Part shown: one piece after another, positions 50,271 to 63,829 of the stretch
Layout of the letters: every line of letters begins with the position of its first letter
How positions within the stretch are numbered: position 1 is the stretch's first letter
Assembly (NCBI RefSeq): GCF_003999975.1
Contig: NZ_RJAC01000001.1
Span: forward strand, 434,001 to 498,000
Length of the DNA: 64,000 nt
Source of the DNA: Actinoplanes solisilvae
Lineage (GTDB): Bacteria > Actinomycetota > Actinomycetes > Mycobacteriales > Micromonosporaceae
Direction: 5' to 3'
Made by a program: the position numbers and the translations under genes
Notes under the pieces: model-generated
Seen by the model: only the letters and a program-made list of their open reading frames with translations
What the model was told of the DNA's origin: nothing
The model's database searches: none

Positions 50271-50927
50271 ATGGAGATTCCAAGAACCTTCAACGGGCCC
50301 CCCGAATCCGGCAACGGCGGGTGGTCGGCGGGCATGTTCGCAGCTCAGGCCGGAGCCCGGGTGGGCGGGCCGGCGCTGGAGGTGACCCTGCGGGTGCCGC
50401 CGCCGCTCGAGACGCCCCTGAGCTATGCCGACGGCTCGGTGCTCGACGGCGAGACGCTGGTGGCGACGGTGACCGAGGCCGCGGGCGAGATCCCGGCGGT
50501 CGGACCGGTCGGGCTGGCCACGGCCGAGGTGGCCGCCGACTCGTACCCCGGCTTCATCCGGCACCCCTTCCCCACGTGTTACGTCTGCGGCCCGGAGCGG
50601 CCCGACGGGTTGCGCATCTTCTCCGGTCCACTGCCCGACGGGCGTACGGCCGCGCCCTGGGTCGTGCCCGCCGAGATCGACCTGCCGGTGGTCTGGGCCG
50701 CGCTCGACTGTCCCGGTGGCTGGACGGCGTTGCAGCACGGACGCACGTACGTGCTGGGACGCATCGCGGTGAGCGCCGACGCATTGCCCGAGCCGGGGTC
50801 GACCTGCGTGGTCGTCGGCGAGGCGACCGAGTTCGCGGGGCGCAAGGCGATGGTGCTCTCGACGATCTACGCACCGGACGGCACGAAGATCGCCGCCGCT
50901 CGGGCCACGTGGATCGCCACGAGCTAG
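50271..50927 (+). CDS. Hotdog-fold thioesterase-like protein
   Basis: 218 residues. ESGNGGWSAGMFA near the start, the CYVCGPERPDGLRIFSGPL block and the WAALDCPGGWTAL segment resemble the actinobacterial hotdog superfamily. No exact catalytic residue set is confident. ATG 50271 is consistent with the reading frame and lies divergent to the OlsB-like gene by 94 bp. It stands alone, possibly a thioesterase or a ligand-binding member of the family. Confidence 0.72.
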   Translation: MEIPRTFNGPPESGNGGWSAGMFAAQAGARVGGPALEVTLRVPPPLETPLSYADGSVLDGETLVATVTEAAGEIPAVGPVGLATAEVAADSYPGFIRHPFPTCYVCGPERPDGLRIFSGPLPDGRTAAPWVVPAEIDLPVVWAALDCPGGWTALQHGRTYVLGRIAVSADALPEPGSTCVVVGEATEFAGRKAMVLSTIYAPDGTKIAAARATWIATS

Positions 50928-50968
50928 TAAGTTGACCTGACTCACCCGCGGGAAGGGGACCAGCGTCG

Positions 50969-51885
<917 letters not shown>

Positions 51886-51889
<4 letters not shown>

Positions 51890-52704
51890 GTCTGGTCAAC
51901 GCCGAGCTCTTCAAGGTCCGCACCACCTCGCTCTGGTGGATCATGGGGATCATCCTGCTTCCCCTGTACGCCGCGAGCGTGCTGGCCAACTGGGCGCAGT
52001 ACGCGAACTCGGAGGTCACCGGCGACACCACCGACCTCCAGGCGCAGCAGATCCAGGCCGCGCTGCAGCCGATCAACGTCGCGACCAGCCTCTACACGAG
52101 CGGGCAGTACTTCGGCATCCTGATCGTGCTGCTGCTCTCGGCGATCATCGTGACCAGCGAGTTCTTCCACCTCACGGCGACCACCACGTTCCTGACGACG
52201 CCGCACCGTGAGGCCGTGATCCTGGCCAAGTTCGGGGCGGCGGTCATCATCGCCGCGGTGATCTGGCTGTTCACCACGGTCGTCAACCTGATCGTGGTGC
52301 CGCTGATCCTGGGCAACCTCGACCTGCCGACCCAGCTCGGCGAGCCGGCCGTGTGGCGGGCGATCGGGTTGAACGCACTGGCCTTCGTGCTCTGGGCGAT
52401 CCTCGGCGTCGGCGCCGGGGTGCTGATCCGCAGCCAGATCGCGGCGACCCTGATCCTAGCGATCACCTATGTCGCCGGCACGGCCGTCGTCAGCATCATC
52501 TTCGCGCTGCTCACCAACTTCGTCGCCGAGTGGATCAACAACCTCCAGGTGCTGGTCCCGACGAGCGCGTCGCAGCTCATGATCTCGGGCACCGACCTGC
52601 CCGGTTCGCCGCCGCAATGGGTCGGCGCGATCGTGCTGATCGGCTATGCGGTGGTCACCGGTTTGCTCGGCACGTGGATCACCAAGCGCAGAGACATCAG
52701 CTGA
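51886..52704 (+). CDS. ABC-2-type transporter permease
   Basis: 272 residues with about six membrane helices: the first near residue 20 (SLWWIMGIILLPLYAASVLA), then four between 80 and 210, and the last near 248-265. It overlaps the ATPase gene by 4 bp (ATGA). A single permease implies a homodimer. The ABC-2 type exports drugs or lipids. The operon ends just before kgd with a 111-bp gap. Confidence 0.9.
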
Positions 52705-52815
52705 CCCGGCACCCAACCGCCCGCCCGTTCGTTCTTTCCCACGGCGTAACCTGGATGCCGAATCCTTCCCGTCCATGTGACGCCGACAACATTGGTGAAA
52801 GAGGCGAACACGGAA

Positions 52816-56553
<3,738 letters not shown>

Positions 56554-56566
56554 GTTTCATCGCTCG

Positions 56567-56602
56567 AGAGGGGGCGCTCCGCTTCGGCGGGGCGCCCCCT
56601 CT
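56567..56602 (+). terminator. UUCG-capped terminator after kgd
   Basis: AGAGGGGGCGCTCCGC pairs with GCGGGGCGCCCCCTCT (16 bp, one G-T pair) closed by a TTCG tetraloop, followed by TACT. It is among the strongest hairpins in the window. Confidence 0.9.
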
Positions 56603-56614
56603 TACTATCCGAGC

Positions 56615-56794
56615 ATGTACTTCACCGATCGTGGCATCGAGGAGCTCGTCGACCGGCGCGGCGAGGAAACCGTGACCCTGGAGTGGCTGGGCGATCAGCT
56701 GCGCAGCTTCGTCGACCAGAACCCCGAGTTCGAGACGCCGATCGAGCGCTTCGCGACCTGGCTGGCCCGGGGCGACGACGAGGACGAGGACTGA
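56615..56794 (+). CDS. Small conserved acidic protein, DUF6104 type
   Basis: 59 residues: MYFTDRGIEELVDRRGEET, then a Trp-containing helix (LEWLGDQLRSFVDQNP) and a terminal acidic run (ARGDDEDED). I recognise the pattern as a small actinobacterial family usually found just downstream of kgd. Its short length puts it below many gene-finding cut-offs. It begins 12 bp after the kgd terminator, so it may have its own promoter or be read through. Function unknown, possibly an interactor of the 2-oxoglutarate complex. Confidence 0.8.
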   Translation: MYFTDRGIEELVDRRGEETVTLEWLGDQLRSFVDQNPEFETPIERFATWLARGDDEDED

Positions 56795-56878
56795 ACTCTT
56801 TGTGACGTGGCTTGAGGTTATCCACAGTCGGGACCTTCGGCCCGGTTTCGGCACTCGGCGGCCGGTAGCTTGGACGTC

Positions 56879-58957
56879 GTGGCAAGAAGCGTTTATGTAG
56901 CTGGTCTCGGCCCCGGCGTCGGCAAGGGCACGGTCGCCCTGGGCCTGGTCGAGCTGCTGTCCCGTCAGGTCGCGCGCATCGGGGTGTTCCGGCCGCTGGT
57001 CGACGGCCCCGGCGACGATCCGCTGCTCACCCTGCTGACCAAGCGCTACCCGGTCGTCGCGCCCTACGCCGAGTCCTACGGCCTCACCACCGCCGAGGCC
57101 AGCGCGCTGGTCGCCGACGGCAAGTGGGAAGAGCTGATCTCGCGCATCGTCGAGCGCTACCGCGAGGTCGAGCGGCTCGCCGGGTCGGTCGTGGTGATCG
57201 GCAGCGACTTCACGGCCAACGCCACCGGCGAGCGCGACAAGATCCCCCGCGAGCTGGGCTTCAACGCCCGCCTGGCGACCGAGTTCAGCAGCGTCGTGAT
57301 CCCGGTGATCAGCGGCGAGGGGCGTGGCCCCGACTCGCTGGCCGCCGCGGCCCGCAGTGCGTACCACTCGCTGGTCGATCTTGATGCCACCGTCGTCGCC
57401 GTCATCGCCAACCGGGTGGCCGAGGGCTTCGGGCCGCCGCCCGACGCCGGCCTGCCCGTGCCGATGTGGGCGATCCCCGAGATCCCCTCGATCGCCGCGC
57501 CCACCGTGGCCGAGGTGGCGGCCGCGCTCGACGCCGTGGTCATCTCGGGCGGCGAGGGCGCCCTCGACCGCGACGTGCTCGACTACGTGGTCGGCGCCGC
57601 CCACGTGCCCACCGTGCTGGAACACCTGACCGACGGCGCGCTCATGATCACGCCGGGCGACCGGGCCGACCTGCTGCTCGCGGCGAGCGCGGCCCACGCC
57701 GCCGGCAGCGTGACGCTGGCCGGCCTGGTGCTGACCCTGGGCACCCGGCCCGACCCGCGCGTGGTGCGGGTCATCGAGCGGCTGAACACCGGTCTGGCCA
57801 TGCTGGTCGCCGACACCGACAGCTATCACACGATCGCCGCGGCCACCCACATCCAGGCGAGCCTCAGCGCGGGCACGCCCCGCAAGGTCGAGGCCGCGCT
57901 GGGCGCCTTCGAAGAGAATGTCGACACCGCCGAGCTGGCCCGGCTGCTCGACCTGGCCCGATCGAGCCGGGTCACGCCGCTGATGTTCGAGAACGACCTG
58001 ATCGACCGGGCCCGCGCCGACCGGCGCCATCTCGTCCTGCCCGAGGGCACCGACGAGCGCATCCTGCGGGCCACCGAGACCCTGCTGCGCCGCGGCGTCG
58101 CCGACCTCACACTGCTCGGCGACCCGGCCGAGATCACCCGGCGGGCCCGCGAGCTGGGCGTCGAGATCGGCGCGGCCCGGCTCGTCGACCCCGAGACCAG
58201 CGAGTGGCGCGACCGGTTCGCCGAGCGCTACGCCGAGGTGCGCAAACACCGCGGCGTGACCCTCGACCTGGCCTACGACGTGGTCCGCGACGTCAACTAC
58301 TTCGGCACGATGATGGTGGCCGAGGGCCTGGCCGACGGCATGGTCTCCGGCGCCAACCACACCACCGCGGCCACGATCCGGCCCGCCTTCGAGATCATCA
58401 AGACGGTGCCGGGGGTGTCGGTCGCCTCCAGCGTGTTCTTCATGCTGCTGGCCGACCGGGTGCTGGTCTACGGCGACTGCGCGGTCAACCCCGACCCCGA
58501 CGCGGCCCAGCTCGCCGACATCGCACTCTCCTCGGCGGGCACGGCGGCCGCCTTCGGCCTCGAGACGCGGGTGGCCATGCTGTCCTATTCGACCGGCAGC
58601 TCCGGGGCGGGCGCCGACGTCGAAAAGGTCGCCGCGGCCACCGCACTGGTGCACGAGCGCCAGCCCGACCTGCCCGTCGAGGGGCCGATCCAATATGACG
58701 CGGCGATCGACCCCGCCGTCGCGGCGACCAAGCTGCCCGAGAGCACGGTGGCCGGCCGGGCGACGGTCTTCATCTTCCCCGACCTCAATACGGGCAACAA
58801 CACCTACAAGGCCGTCCAGCGGTCGGCCGGCGCGGTCGCCGTCGGCCCGGTGATGCAGGGTCTGCGGCGGCCGGTCAACGACCTGTCCCGCGGGGCGACT
58901 GTCAAAGACATCGTCAACACGGTGGCGATCACGGCGATCCAGGCGGCCGCGCGATGA
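56879..58957 (+). CDS. pta: Phosphate acetyltransferase (long form)
   Basis: 692 residues from GTG 56879. The N-terminal P-loop-like domain starts YVAGLGPGVGKGTVALGL. The middle DRTGG-like regulatory domain follows. The C-terminal catalytic PTA domain (about 370-690) has LVLPEGTDERILRATE, GMVSGANHTTAATIRPAF and the SYSTGSSGAGADVEKV block. It interconverts acetyl-CoA and acetyl phosphate. The stop overlaps ackA by 4 bp (ATGA), so the pair is an operon for acetate overflow and reuse. A TTG at 56870 is an alternative start. Confidence 0.94.
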   Translation: MARSVYVAGLGPGVGKGTVALGLVELLSRQVARIGVFRPLVDGPGDDPLLTLLTKRYPVVAPYAESYGLTTAEASALVADGKWEELISRIVERYREVERLAGSVVVIGSDFTANATGERDKIPRELGFNARLATEFSSVVIPVISGEGRGPDSLAAAARSAYHSLVDLDATVVAVIANRVAEGFGPPPDAGLPVPMWAIPEIPSIAAPTVAEVAAALDAVVISGGEGALDRDVLDYVVGAAHVPTVLEHLTDGALMITPGDRADLLLAASAAHAAGSVTLAGLVLTLGTRPDPRVVRVIERLNTGLAMLVADTDSYHTIAAATHIQASLSAGTPRKVEAALGAFEENVDTAELARLLDLARSSRVTPLMFENDLIDRARADRRHLVLPEGTDERILRATETLLRRGVADLTLLGDPAEITRRARELGVEIGAARLVDPETSEWRDRFAERYAEVRKHRGVTLDLAYDVVRDVNYFGTMMVAEGLADGMVSGANHTTAATIRPAFEIIKTVPGVSVASSVFFMLLADRVLVYGDCAVNPDPDAAQLADIALSSAGTAAAFGLETRVAMLSYSTGSSGAGADVEKVAAATALVHERQPDLPVEGPIQYDAAIDPAVAATKLPESTVAGRATVFIFPDLNTGNNTYKAVQRSAGAVAVGPVMQGLRRPVNDLSRGATVKDIVNTVAITAIQAAAR

Positions 58958-60069
58958 GCAGGGTGCTGGTTCTCAACAGCGGGTCGTCGTCGGTGAAATA
59001 CCGGCTCTTCGACGGGGCCCAGACGCTGGCCAAGGGCCTGATCGAGCGGATCGGCGAGAGCGGCGGCGAGGTCCCCGATCACCGAGCCGCGCTGCAGGGC
59101 ATCATGGACGAGATCGACCTCGCCGGGCTGGCCGCGGTGGGTCATCGGGTGGTGCACGGCGGCGCCGACTTCACCGCCCCCACGGTCATCGACGATCAGG
59201 TGGTCGCCCGGGTCGAGGCGCTCGTGCCACTCGCCCCGCTGCACAACCCGGCCGCGCTGACCGGCATCGAGGTCGCCCGCAAACTGCTGCCCGAGGTGCC
59301 CCAAGTGGCGGTCTTCGACACGGCCTTCCACGCCACGATCCCGCCCGAGGGCGTCGTCTGGGCGATCGACAAGTCGTTGGCCGAGCAGTGGCAGATCCGG
59401 CGGTACGGGTTCCACGGCACCTCGCACGCTTATGTCTCGCGCCGCACGGCCGAGGTGCTGGGCCGCGACCCGGCCGGCACCAACGTGATCACGCTGCACC
59501 TGGGCAACGGCGCGAGCGCGTGCGCGGTCCAAGGGGGTCGCAGCGTCGCCACCTCGATGGGCATGTCACCCCTGCCCGGCCTGGTGATGGGCACCCGCAG
59601 CGGCGACATCGACCCGACGGTCATCTTCCACCTGCACCGGGTCGCGGGCCTGCCGCTCGACGAGATCGAAGATTCGCTGACCCGCCACGCCGGGCTGCTC
59701 GGCCTCACCGGGGCGAACGACCTGCGCACAGTGCTCGAACGCCGCGCCGCCGGGGACGCCGACGCAACGCTGGCCTTCGACGTCTACTGCCGCCGCATCC
59801 GGGAATATGTGGGCGCCTACCTGGCTGTCCTGGGCCGGGTCGACGCGATCACGTTCACCGCGGGGGTCGGCGAGAACTCGCCCGCCGTGCGGGCCGCCTC
59901 GCTGTCGGGACTGGAACCGCTGGGCATCGCCGTCGACCCCGCCCGCAACGAGCGCCGCGAAGAGATCATCTCTCCGCCGGGAACGCGCATACCGGTCTGC
60001 GTCATTCCGACCGACGAGGAACTGGAGATCGCCGACCAGAGCCGGGAGGCGCTGTCACTCCCCCGCTGA
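58954..60069 (+). CDS. ackA: Acetate kinase
   Basis: 371 residues. Start SRVLVLNSGSSSVKYRLFD is the ASKHA phosphate loop. VGHRVVHGG and VFDTAFHATIP carry the catalytic residues. YGFHGTSHAYVSRR, HLGNGASACAV and FTAGVGENSPAVR complete the signature set. It converts acetyl phosphate and ADP to acetate and ATP. Coupled to pta by ATGA overlap and followed by a hairpin. Confidence 0.96.
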   Translation: MSRVLVLNSGSSSVKYRLFDGAQTLAKGLIERIGESGGEVPDHRAALQGIMDEIDLAGLAAVGHRVVHGGADFTAPTVIDDQVVARVEALVPLAPLHNPAALTGIEVARKLLPEVPQVAVFDTAFHATIPPEGVVWAIDKSLAEQWQIRRYGFHGTSHAYVSRRTAEVLGRDPAGTNVITLHLGNGASACAVQGGRSVATSMGMSPLPGLVMGTRSGDIDPTVIFHLHRVAGLPLDEIEDSLTRHAGLLGLTGANDLRTVLERRAAGDADATLAFDVYCRRIREYVGAYLAVLGRVDAITFTAGVGENSPAVRAASLSGLEPLGIAVDPARNERREEIISPPGTRIPVCVIPTDEELEIADQSREALSLPR

Positions 60070-60092
60070 GCGACGCCCCGCGGGACCCGGGA

Positions 60093-60119
60093 CCGGCGCG
60101 GGATCGGGTACCGCGCCGG
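60093..60119. terminator. Hairpin after ackA
   Basis: Perfect arms CCGGCGCGG/CCGCGCCGG around a 9-base loop, 24 bp after the ackA stop and 12 bp before the stop of the convergent small gene; probably terminates both. Confidence 0.68.
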
Positions 60120-60130
60120 CGCGCGATGGG

Positions 60131-60295
60131 TCAGGCCACCAGCCAGATGATGAGGGCGAGCACGACCACGGCGACGGCGACGCCGCCGATGATCAGGGGG
60201 GTCTTGGACGCGGCGGCGGGCTCCTGAGGCGCGTCCTGGGAGAACGCCCGGAACGCCTCGGTGTTGCCGCTCGGGTCGACGCTGTTGTCAGACAT
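60131..60295 (-). CDS. 54-residue tail-anchored membrane protein
   Basis: Hydrophilic N-terminal half (MSDNSVDPSGNTEAFRAF and an Ala/Pro/Gln segment) followed by one membrane helix (TPLIIGGVAVAVVVLALIIWLVA) at the very C terminus. Such tail-anchored small proteins act as adaptors or sensors. ATG 60295 chosen; upstream frame continues but is compositionally poor. No family recognised. Convergent with ackA. Confidence 0.6.
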   Translation of the reverse strand: MSDNSVDPSGNTEAFRAFSQDAPQEPAAASKTPLIIGGVAVAVVVLALIIWLVA

Positions 60296-60516
60296 GCGGA
60301 AGACCATAGCGAAACGATGCACGCAGGAACGACCCGCCGGTTTCCTCGGCCAGGCTCTCACCCGGCTCTTACCTGGACAAACGGCAATCGTCAGAGGATT
60401 TCACCCTATCGTGATCGCGGTTCGTGACCGGCGCACCACGATCCGACGTGGGCCTCGCAACCGCGTCACCTTCGCTCTTGCCTTCGCGGTGCGGACGTAG
60501 TCGGCGCGCGACGGCG

Positions 60517-60578
60517 GGCTGCGTGAGACGGCTGCGTGAGACGGCTGCGTGAGACGGCTGCGTGAGACGGCTGCGTGA
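60517..60578. repeat. 13-bp tandem repeat array, GGCTGCGTGAGAC
   Basis: Four perfect tandem copies of GGCTGCGTGAGAC at 60517, 60530, 60543 and 60556, then a partial fifth (GGCTGCGTGA) at 60569. It ends 14 bp before the chosen start of the lipoprotein hydrolase. The remaining part of 60296-60516 shows no gene. Confidence 0.9.
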
Positions 60579-60591
60579 TCGGCGAAGCACA

Positions 60592-61578
60592 ATGGGATGG
60601 GTGCATCGCCGTAGCGTCGCCTTCGCCCTTGCCGTCGCGGTCGTTCCGGCGACGCTGGTCGCTTGCTCGTCGGGTCCGGATCCGAGTCCGGCACCGCGCG
60701 CCACCGCCCTGCCGTCGGCCGCGGAGATCCCGGGCGGGCCGGGCGCCGCTTCCGGCGGATCGCCCGGGGGGCCGCCTGCCGCAGGCCCGCCGGCCACGGG
60801 CTCCGCCACTGCCGGGCCGCCGCGGGCCGGGGCGACCAGCGCACCCAAGCAGGCCTTCTCCGTCCAGACTCGCACGTTCAAGCTGCGGCGCGGGGCCGAC
60901 CGGCCGCTGCCCACCACGGTCTGGCTGCCTCGGGGCGACGGCCCCTTCCCGATGATCCTTTTTAGTCATGGGCTCGGCGGCAAGCCCTCGGACTACCGCG
61001 AGCTGATCACCTCGTGGGCCCGGGCCGGGTTCGTCGTCGCGGCGCCGGCCTATCCGCACACCTCCGCCTCGGCCGCCGAGTTCAACGTGCTCGACGTGCT
61101 CAACCAGCCCGCCGACGCCAGCTACGTGATCACCGAGGTGCTCGGCGAGCTCGGTGCGAAGGTGGACGAGCAGCGGGTGGCGGCGGCGGGACACTCGGCC
61201 GGCGGGGTGACCACTCTCGGGCTGCTCAGCAACAGCCGGGACGAGCGGCTACGGGCCGGGGTCGTGCTCGCGGGCCGCCAGATCCTGCCGCAACCGTTCA
61301 CCGGGCCCGAGACGCCGCTGCTCTTTGTCCACGGCCGCCGCGACCAGGTCGTTCCCTACGCCGACGGGCGGGCGGCGTTCGACGCGGTCGACTGGCCCAA
61401 GGCGTTTCTCAGCGTCACCGACGGCGGGCACGTCGCCTCCGGGCGGTCGCTCGACGTCATCGCCGCGACCAGCACCGACTTCTGGCGCTGGAGCCTCTAC
61501 GGCGATGCCGCCGCCCGCGACCGCCTCGCCGACGACGCGGCCAAGGGCGGCCTGGCCGGCTTCACCGACCGGCTGTGA
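60592..61578 (+). CDS. Lipoprotein alpha/beta hydrolase (PAF-acetylhydrolase/chlorophyllase-like)
   Basis: 328 residues from ATG 60592. Lipoprotein signal peptide with lipobox LVAC (Cys25), then a ~60-residue Gly/Pro/Ala linker. Catalytic domain: FSHGLGGKPSDYRELITSWA, nucleophile elbow AAGHSAGG, and FVHGRRDQVVPY with the Asp; His near GGHVASG. The domain resembles platelet-activating-factor acetylhydrolase/chlorophyllase-type esterases. It is anchored outside the membrane. A GTG at 60601 is the alternative start. Preceded by the 13-bp tandem repeats. Confidence 0.85.
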   Translation: MGWVHRRSVAFALAVAVVPATLVACSSGPDPSPAPRATALPSAAEIPGGPGAASGGSPGGPPAAGPPATGSATAGPPRAGATSAPKQAFSVQTRTFKLRRGADRPLPTTVWLPRGDGPFPMILFSHGLGGKPSDYRELITSWARAGFVVAAPAYPHTSASAAEFNVLDVLNQPADASYVITEVLGELGAKVDEQRVAAAGHSAGGVTTLGLLSNSRDERLRAGVVLAGRQILPQPFTGPETPLLFVHGRRDQVVPYADGRAAFDAVDWPKAFLSVTDGGHVASGRSLDVIAATSTDFWRWSLYGDAAARDRLADDAAKGGLAGFTDRL

Positions 61579-61591
61579 AAGCAGGCGGGTC

Positions 61592-62542
61592 TCAGTGCAG
61601 GAAGTCGATCGCCACCTTGCCGAAGATCTCGCCTGACTCCAGGCGGCCGAAGGCGTCGGCGATCGCGCTGAAGCCGTAGGTCGAGTCGATCACCGGGCGC
61701 ACGTCCTTCTCGACCAGCAGGTTGAGCAGGGCGGCCAGCTCGGGGCCGGTGCCCATCGTGCTGCCGAGCAGGTCGAGCCGCATGGCGAACAGGCGGCGCA
61801 GGTCGACCGTGGCCAGATGCCCGCCGGTCGCTCCGCACACCACGATGCGGGCGCCGGGCGCGCTGCATTTCATCGAGTGGTCGAAGGTGGGGGCGCCGAC
61901 CGATTCGATCACCACGTCGACGCGCTCGGGCAGGCGCGCCCCGGGTTCGACGGCGGTCGCGCCCAGTTCGGCGATGCGCTCCCGCTTGCCCGGGTCGCGG
62001 CTGGTGGCGTACACCCTCTTGCCCAGAGCGACCGCGAGCGCGACGGCCGCCGTGGCCACCCCGCCACCGGCGCCCTGCACGAGCACCGCGGAGCCCTCGT
62101 CGACCCGGCCACGCGTGGTCAGCATGTGAAAGGCCGTGAGCCACGCGGTGGGCAGGCAGGCGGCGTCGAGGAAGGAAAGGCCGGCCGGCTTGGGGATCAG
62201 ATTCTGCGGCGGCACGGCGACGCGCTCGGCCAGCGTGCCCGGGTAGCGCTCGGAGAGCAGCGAATAGCCTCGCGGGTCGGCGCTGTCGGCGACAACCGGG
62301 TAGACCACGACCTCGTTGCCGTTCTCATCGATGCCGGCCGCGTCGCAGCCGAGGATCATCGGGAGCCGGTCGGCGGGCAGGCCCACGCCGCGCAGCGACC
62401 AGAGATCGTGCTGGTTGAGCGAGCCGGCCCGCACCTCGACCGTCGTCCAGCCGTCGGGCGGAGTGGGTTCGGGCAGGTCAGCCACGCGGAGAGCGGCGCG
62501 GGGGTTCGTCGGGTCGGCGGCTATGGCGTAGGCGGCGCGCAT
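61592..62542 (-). CDS. Zinc-independent MDR-family quinone oxidoreductase-like protein
   Basis: 316 residues. MDR fold: GroES-like N-terminal domain with SLNQHDLWSLRGVG and LGCDAAG, and the Rossmann motif VLVQGAGGGVATAAVALA. The zinc-binding Cys cluster of alcohol dehydrogenases is absent, so it likely reduces quinones or enoyl compounds with NADPH. ATG 62542 is used; an in-frame GTG lies 6 bp upstream. Convergent with the lipoprotein hydrolase. Substrate unknown. Confidence 0.88.
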   Translation of the reverse strand: MRAAYAIAADPTNPRAALRVADLPEPTPPDGWTTVEVRAGSLNQHDLWSLRGVGLPADRLPMILGCDAAGIDENGNEVVVYPVVADSADPRGYSLLSERYPGTLAERVAVPPQNLIPKPAGLSFLDAACLPTAWLTAFHMLTTRGRVDEGSAVLVQGAGGGVATAAVALAVALGKRVYATSRDPGKRERIAELGATAVEPGARLPERVDVVIESVGAPTFDHSMKCSAPGARIVVCGATGGHLATVDLRRLFAMRLDLLGSTMGTGPELAALLNLLVEKDVRPVIDSTYGFSAIADAFGRLESGEIFGKVAIDFLH

Positions 62543-62596
62543 AGCCACTGACCATAGTGGCCACCGCGCCGGTGAGCGCGGTGGCCACGAAAAGGA

Positions 62597-63829
62597 TCAG
62601 CGCGGCAAAGCGGCGGGGGCGGCGGGAGCGGCGGCGGGGCGGCGGGCCACGCCGTCGGCCTCGGCTGCGGCGGCGACCGCGGCCGCAACCGCCGGCGCCA
62701 CCCGCGGGTCGAGCGGCGAGGGCACGATCGCGTCGGCGCTCAGGTCGTCCGAGACCACCTCGGCGATCGCCTCGGCCGCGGCGACCTTCATGCGCTCGGT
62801 GATCGTGCTGGCTCGCACGTCGAGCGCGCCCCGGAAGATGCCGGGGAAGGCGAGCACGTTGTTGATCTGGTTGGGGAAGTCGCTGCGGCCGGTGGCGACG
62901 ATCGCCGCGTACTTGTGGGCGATCGCCGGTGCCACCTCGGGCGTCGGGTTGGCCATGGCGAAGATGATGCCGCCGGGGGCCATGCCCGCGACCGCGCTCT
63001 CCTCGATCAGCCCGCCGGAGACGCCGATCAGCACGTCCGCGCCGATCAGGGCTTCGGCGATCCCACCCGTACGCCCGGAAAGGTTGGTTGCCGCGGCCAG
63101 CGAAACCTTGGTCGGGGTGAGGTCGCCCCGCTCGGCGTGGATGATCCCCCGCGAGTCGCAGACGATGACGTTGGCGCCCTGAACGCCGGCCGCGATGAGC
63201 ATGCCGGTGATCGCGACCCCGGCCGCGCCCGCGCCGCTGATCACCACGCGCAGGTCGCCCAGGCGGCGGCCGAGCAGCTTGGCCGCGTTGCGCAGGGCGG
63301 CCAGCGTGACCACCGCCGTACCGTGCTGGTCGTCGTGGAAGACCGGGATGTCGAGTTCGGCGTCGAGCCGGCGTTCGATCTCGAAGCAGCGGGGCGCGCT
63401 GATGTCCTCGAGGTTGATGCCGCCGAACGATGGCGCGATCGCCTTCACCGCGGCGATGATGCCCTCGACGTCCTGCGTGTCGAGGCAGATCGGGATGGAG
63501 TCGACCCCGCCGAACTGCTTGAAGAGGATCGCCTTGCCCTCCATGACCGGCATCGCGGCCTTGGGACCGATGTTGCCCAGCCCGAGCACCGCCGAGCCGT
63601 CGGTGACCACGGCGACCGTGTTGGCCGTCCAGGTGTAGTCGGAGTAGAGCGACTCGTCGGCCGCGATGGCCTCGCAGACCCGGGCGACGCCGGGCGTGTA
63701 GGCGAGCGAGAGGTGGTCGCGGCTGGCCAGCGGCACGGTCGCGCTGATCTCCATCTTGCCGCGTTTGTGCAGGTCGAAGACGGGATCGGCGGCGAGGGCG
63801 GGGTCGAGCTCGAAACTGAAGAAGGACAC
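62597..63829 (-). CDS. NAD(P)-dependent malic enzyme
   Basis: 410 residues from GTG 63829, GGAG 7 bp upstream (ATG 63847 is poorer). Catalytic N-terminal domain: SLAYTPGVARVCEAI, with the Tyr/Lys pair in AYTPG and GPKAAMPVMEGKAILFKQFGG; metal-binding EDI and DDQHGTAVV. Rossmann NAD-binding GAGAAGVAI. A short, 'small-subunit' malic enzyme of the bacterial type, converting malate to pyruvate and CO2. An Ala/Pro tail (ARRPAAAPAAPAALPR) is extra. No ACT or PTA domain is fused. Confidence 0.93.
   Translation of the reverse strand: MSFFSFELDPALAADPVFDLHKRGKMEISATVPLASRDHLSLAYTPGVARVCEAIAADESLYSDYTWTANTVAVVTDGSAVLGLGNIGPKAAMPVMEGKAILFKQFGGVDSIPICLDTQDVEGIIAAVKAIAPSFGGINLEDISAPRCFEIERRLDAELDIPVFHDDQHGTAVVTLAALRNAAKLLGRRLGDLRVVISGAGAAGVAITGMLIAAGVQGANVIVCDSRGIIHAERGDLTPTKVSLAAATNLSGRTGGIAEALIGADVLIGVSGGLIEESAVAGMAPGGIIFAMANPTPEVAPAIAHKYAAIVATGRSDFPNQINNVLAFPGIFRGALDVRASTITERMKVAAAEAIAEVVSDDLSADAIVPSPLDPRVAPAVAAAVAAAAEADGVARRPAAAPAAPAALPR

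Noticed and set aside
60517..60578. Possible CRISPR array
   Set aside because: The units are contiguous 13-mers without spacers, so it is a tandem repeat and not CRISPR.
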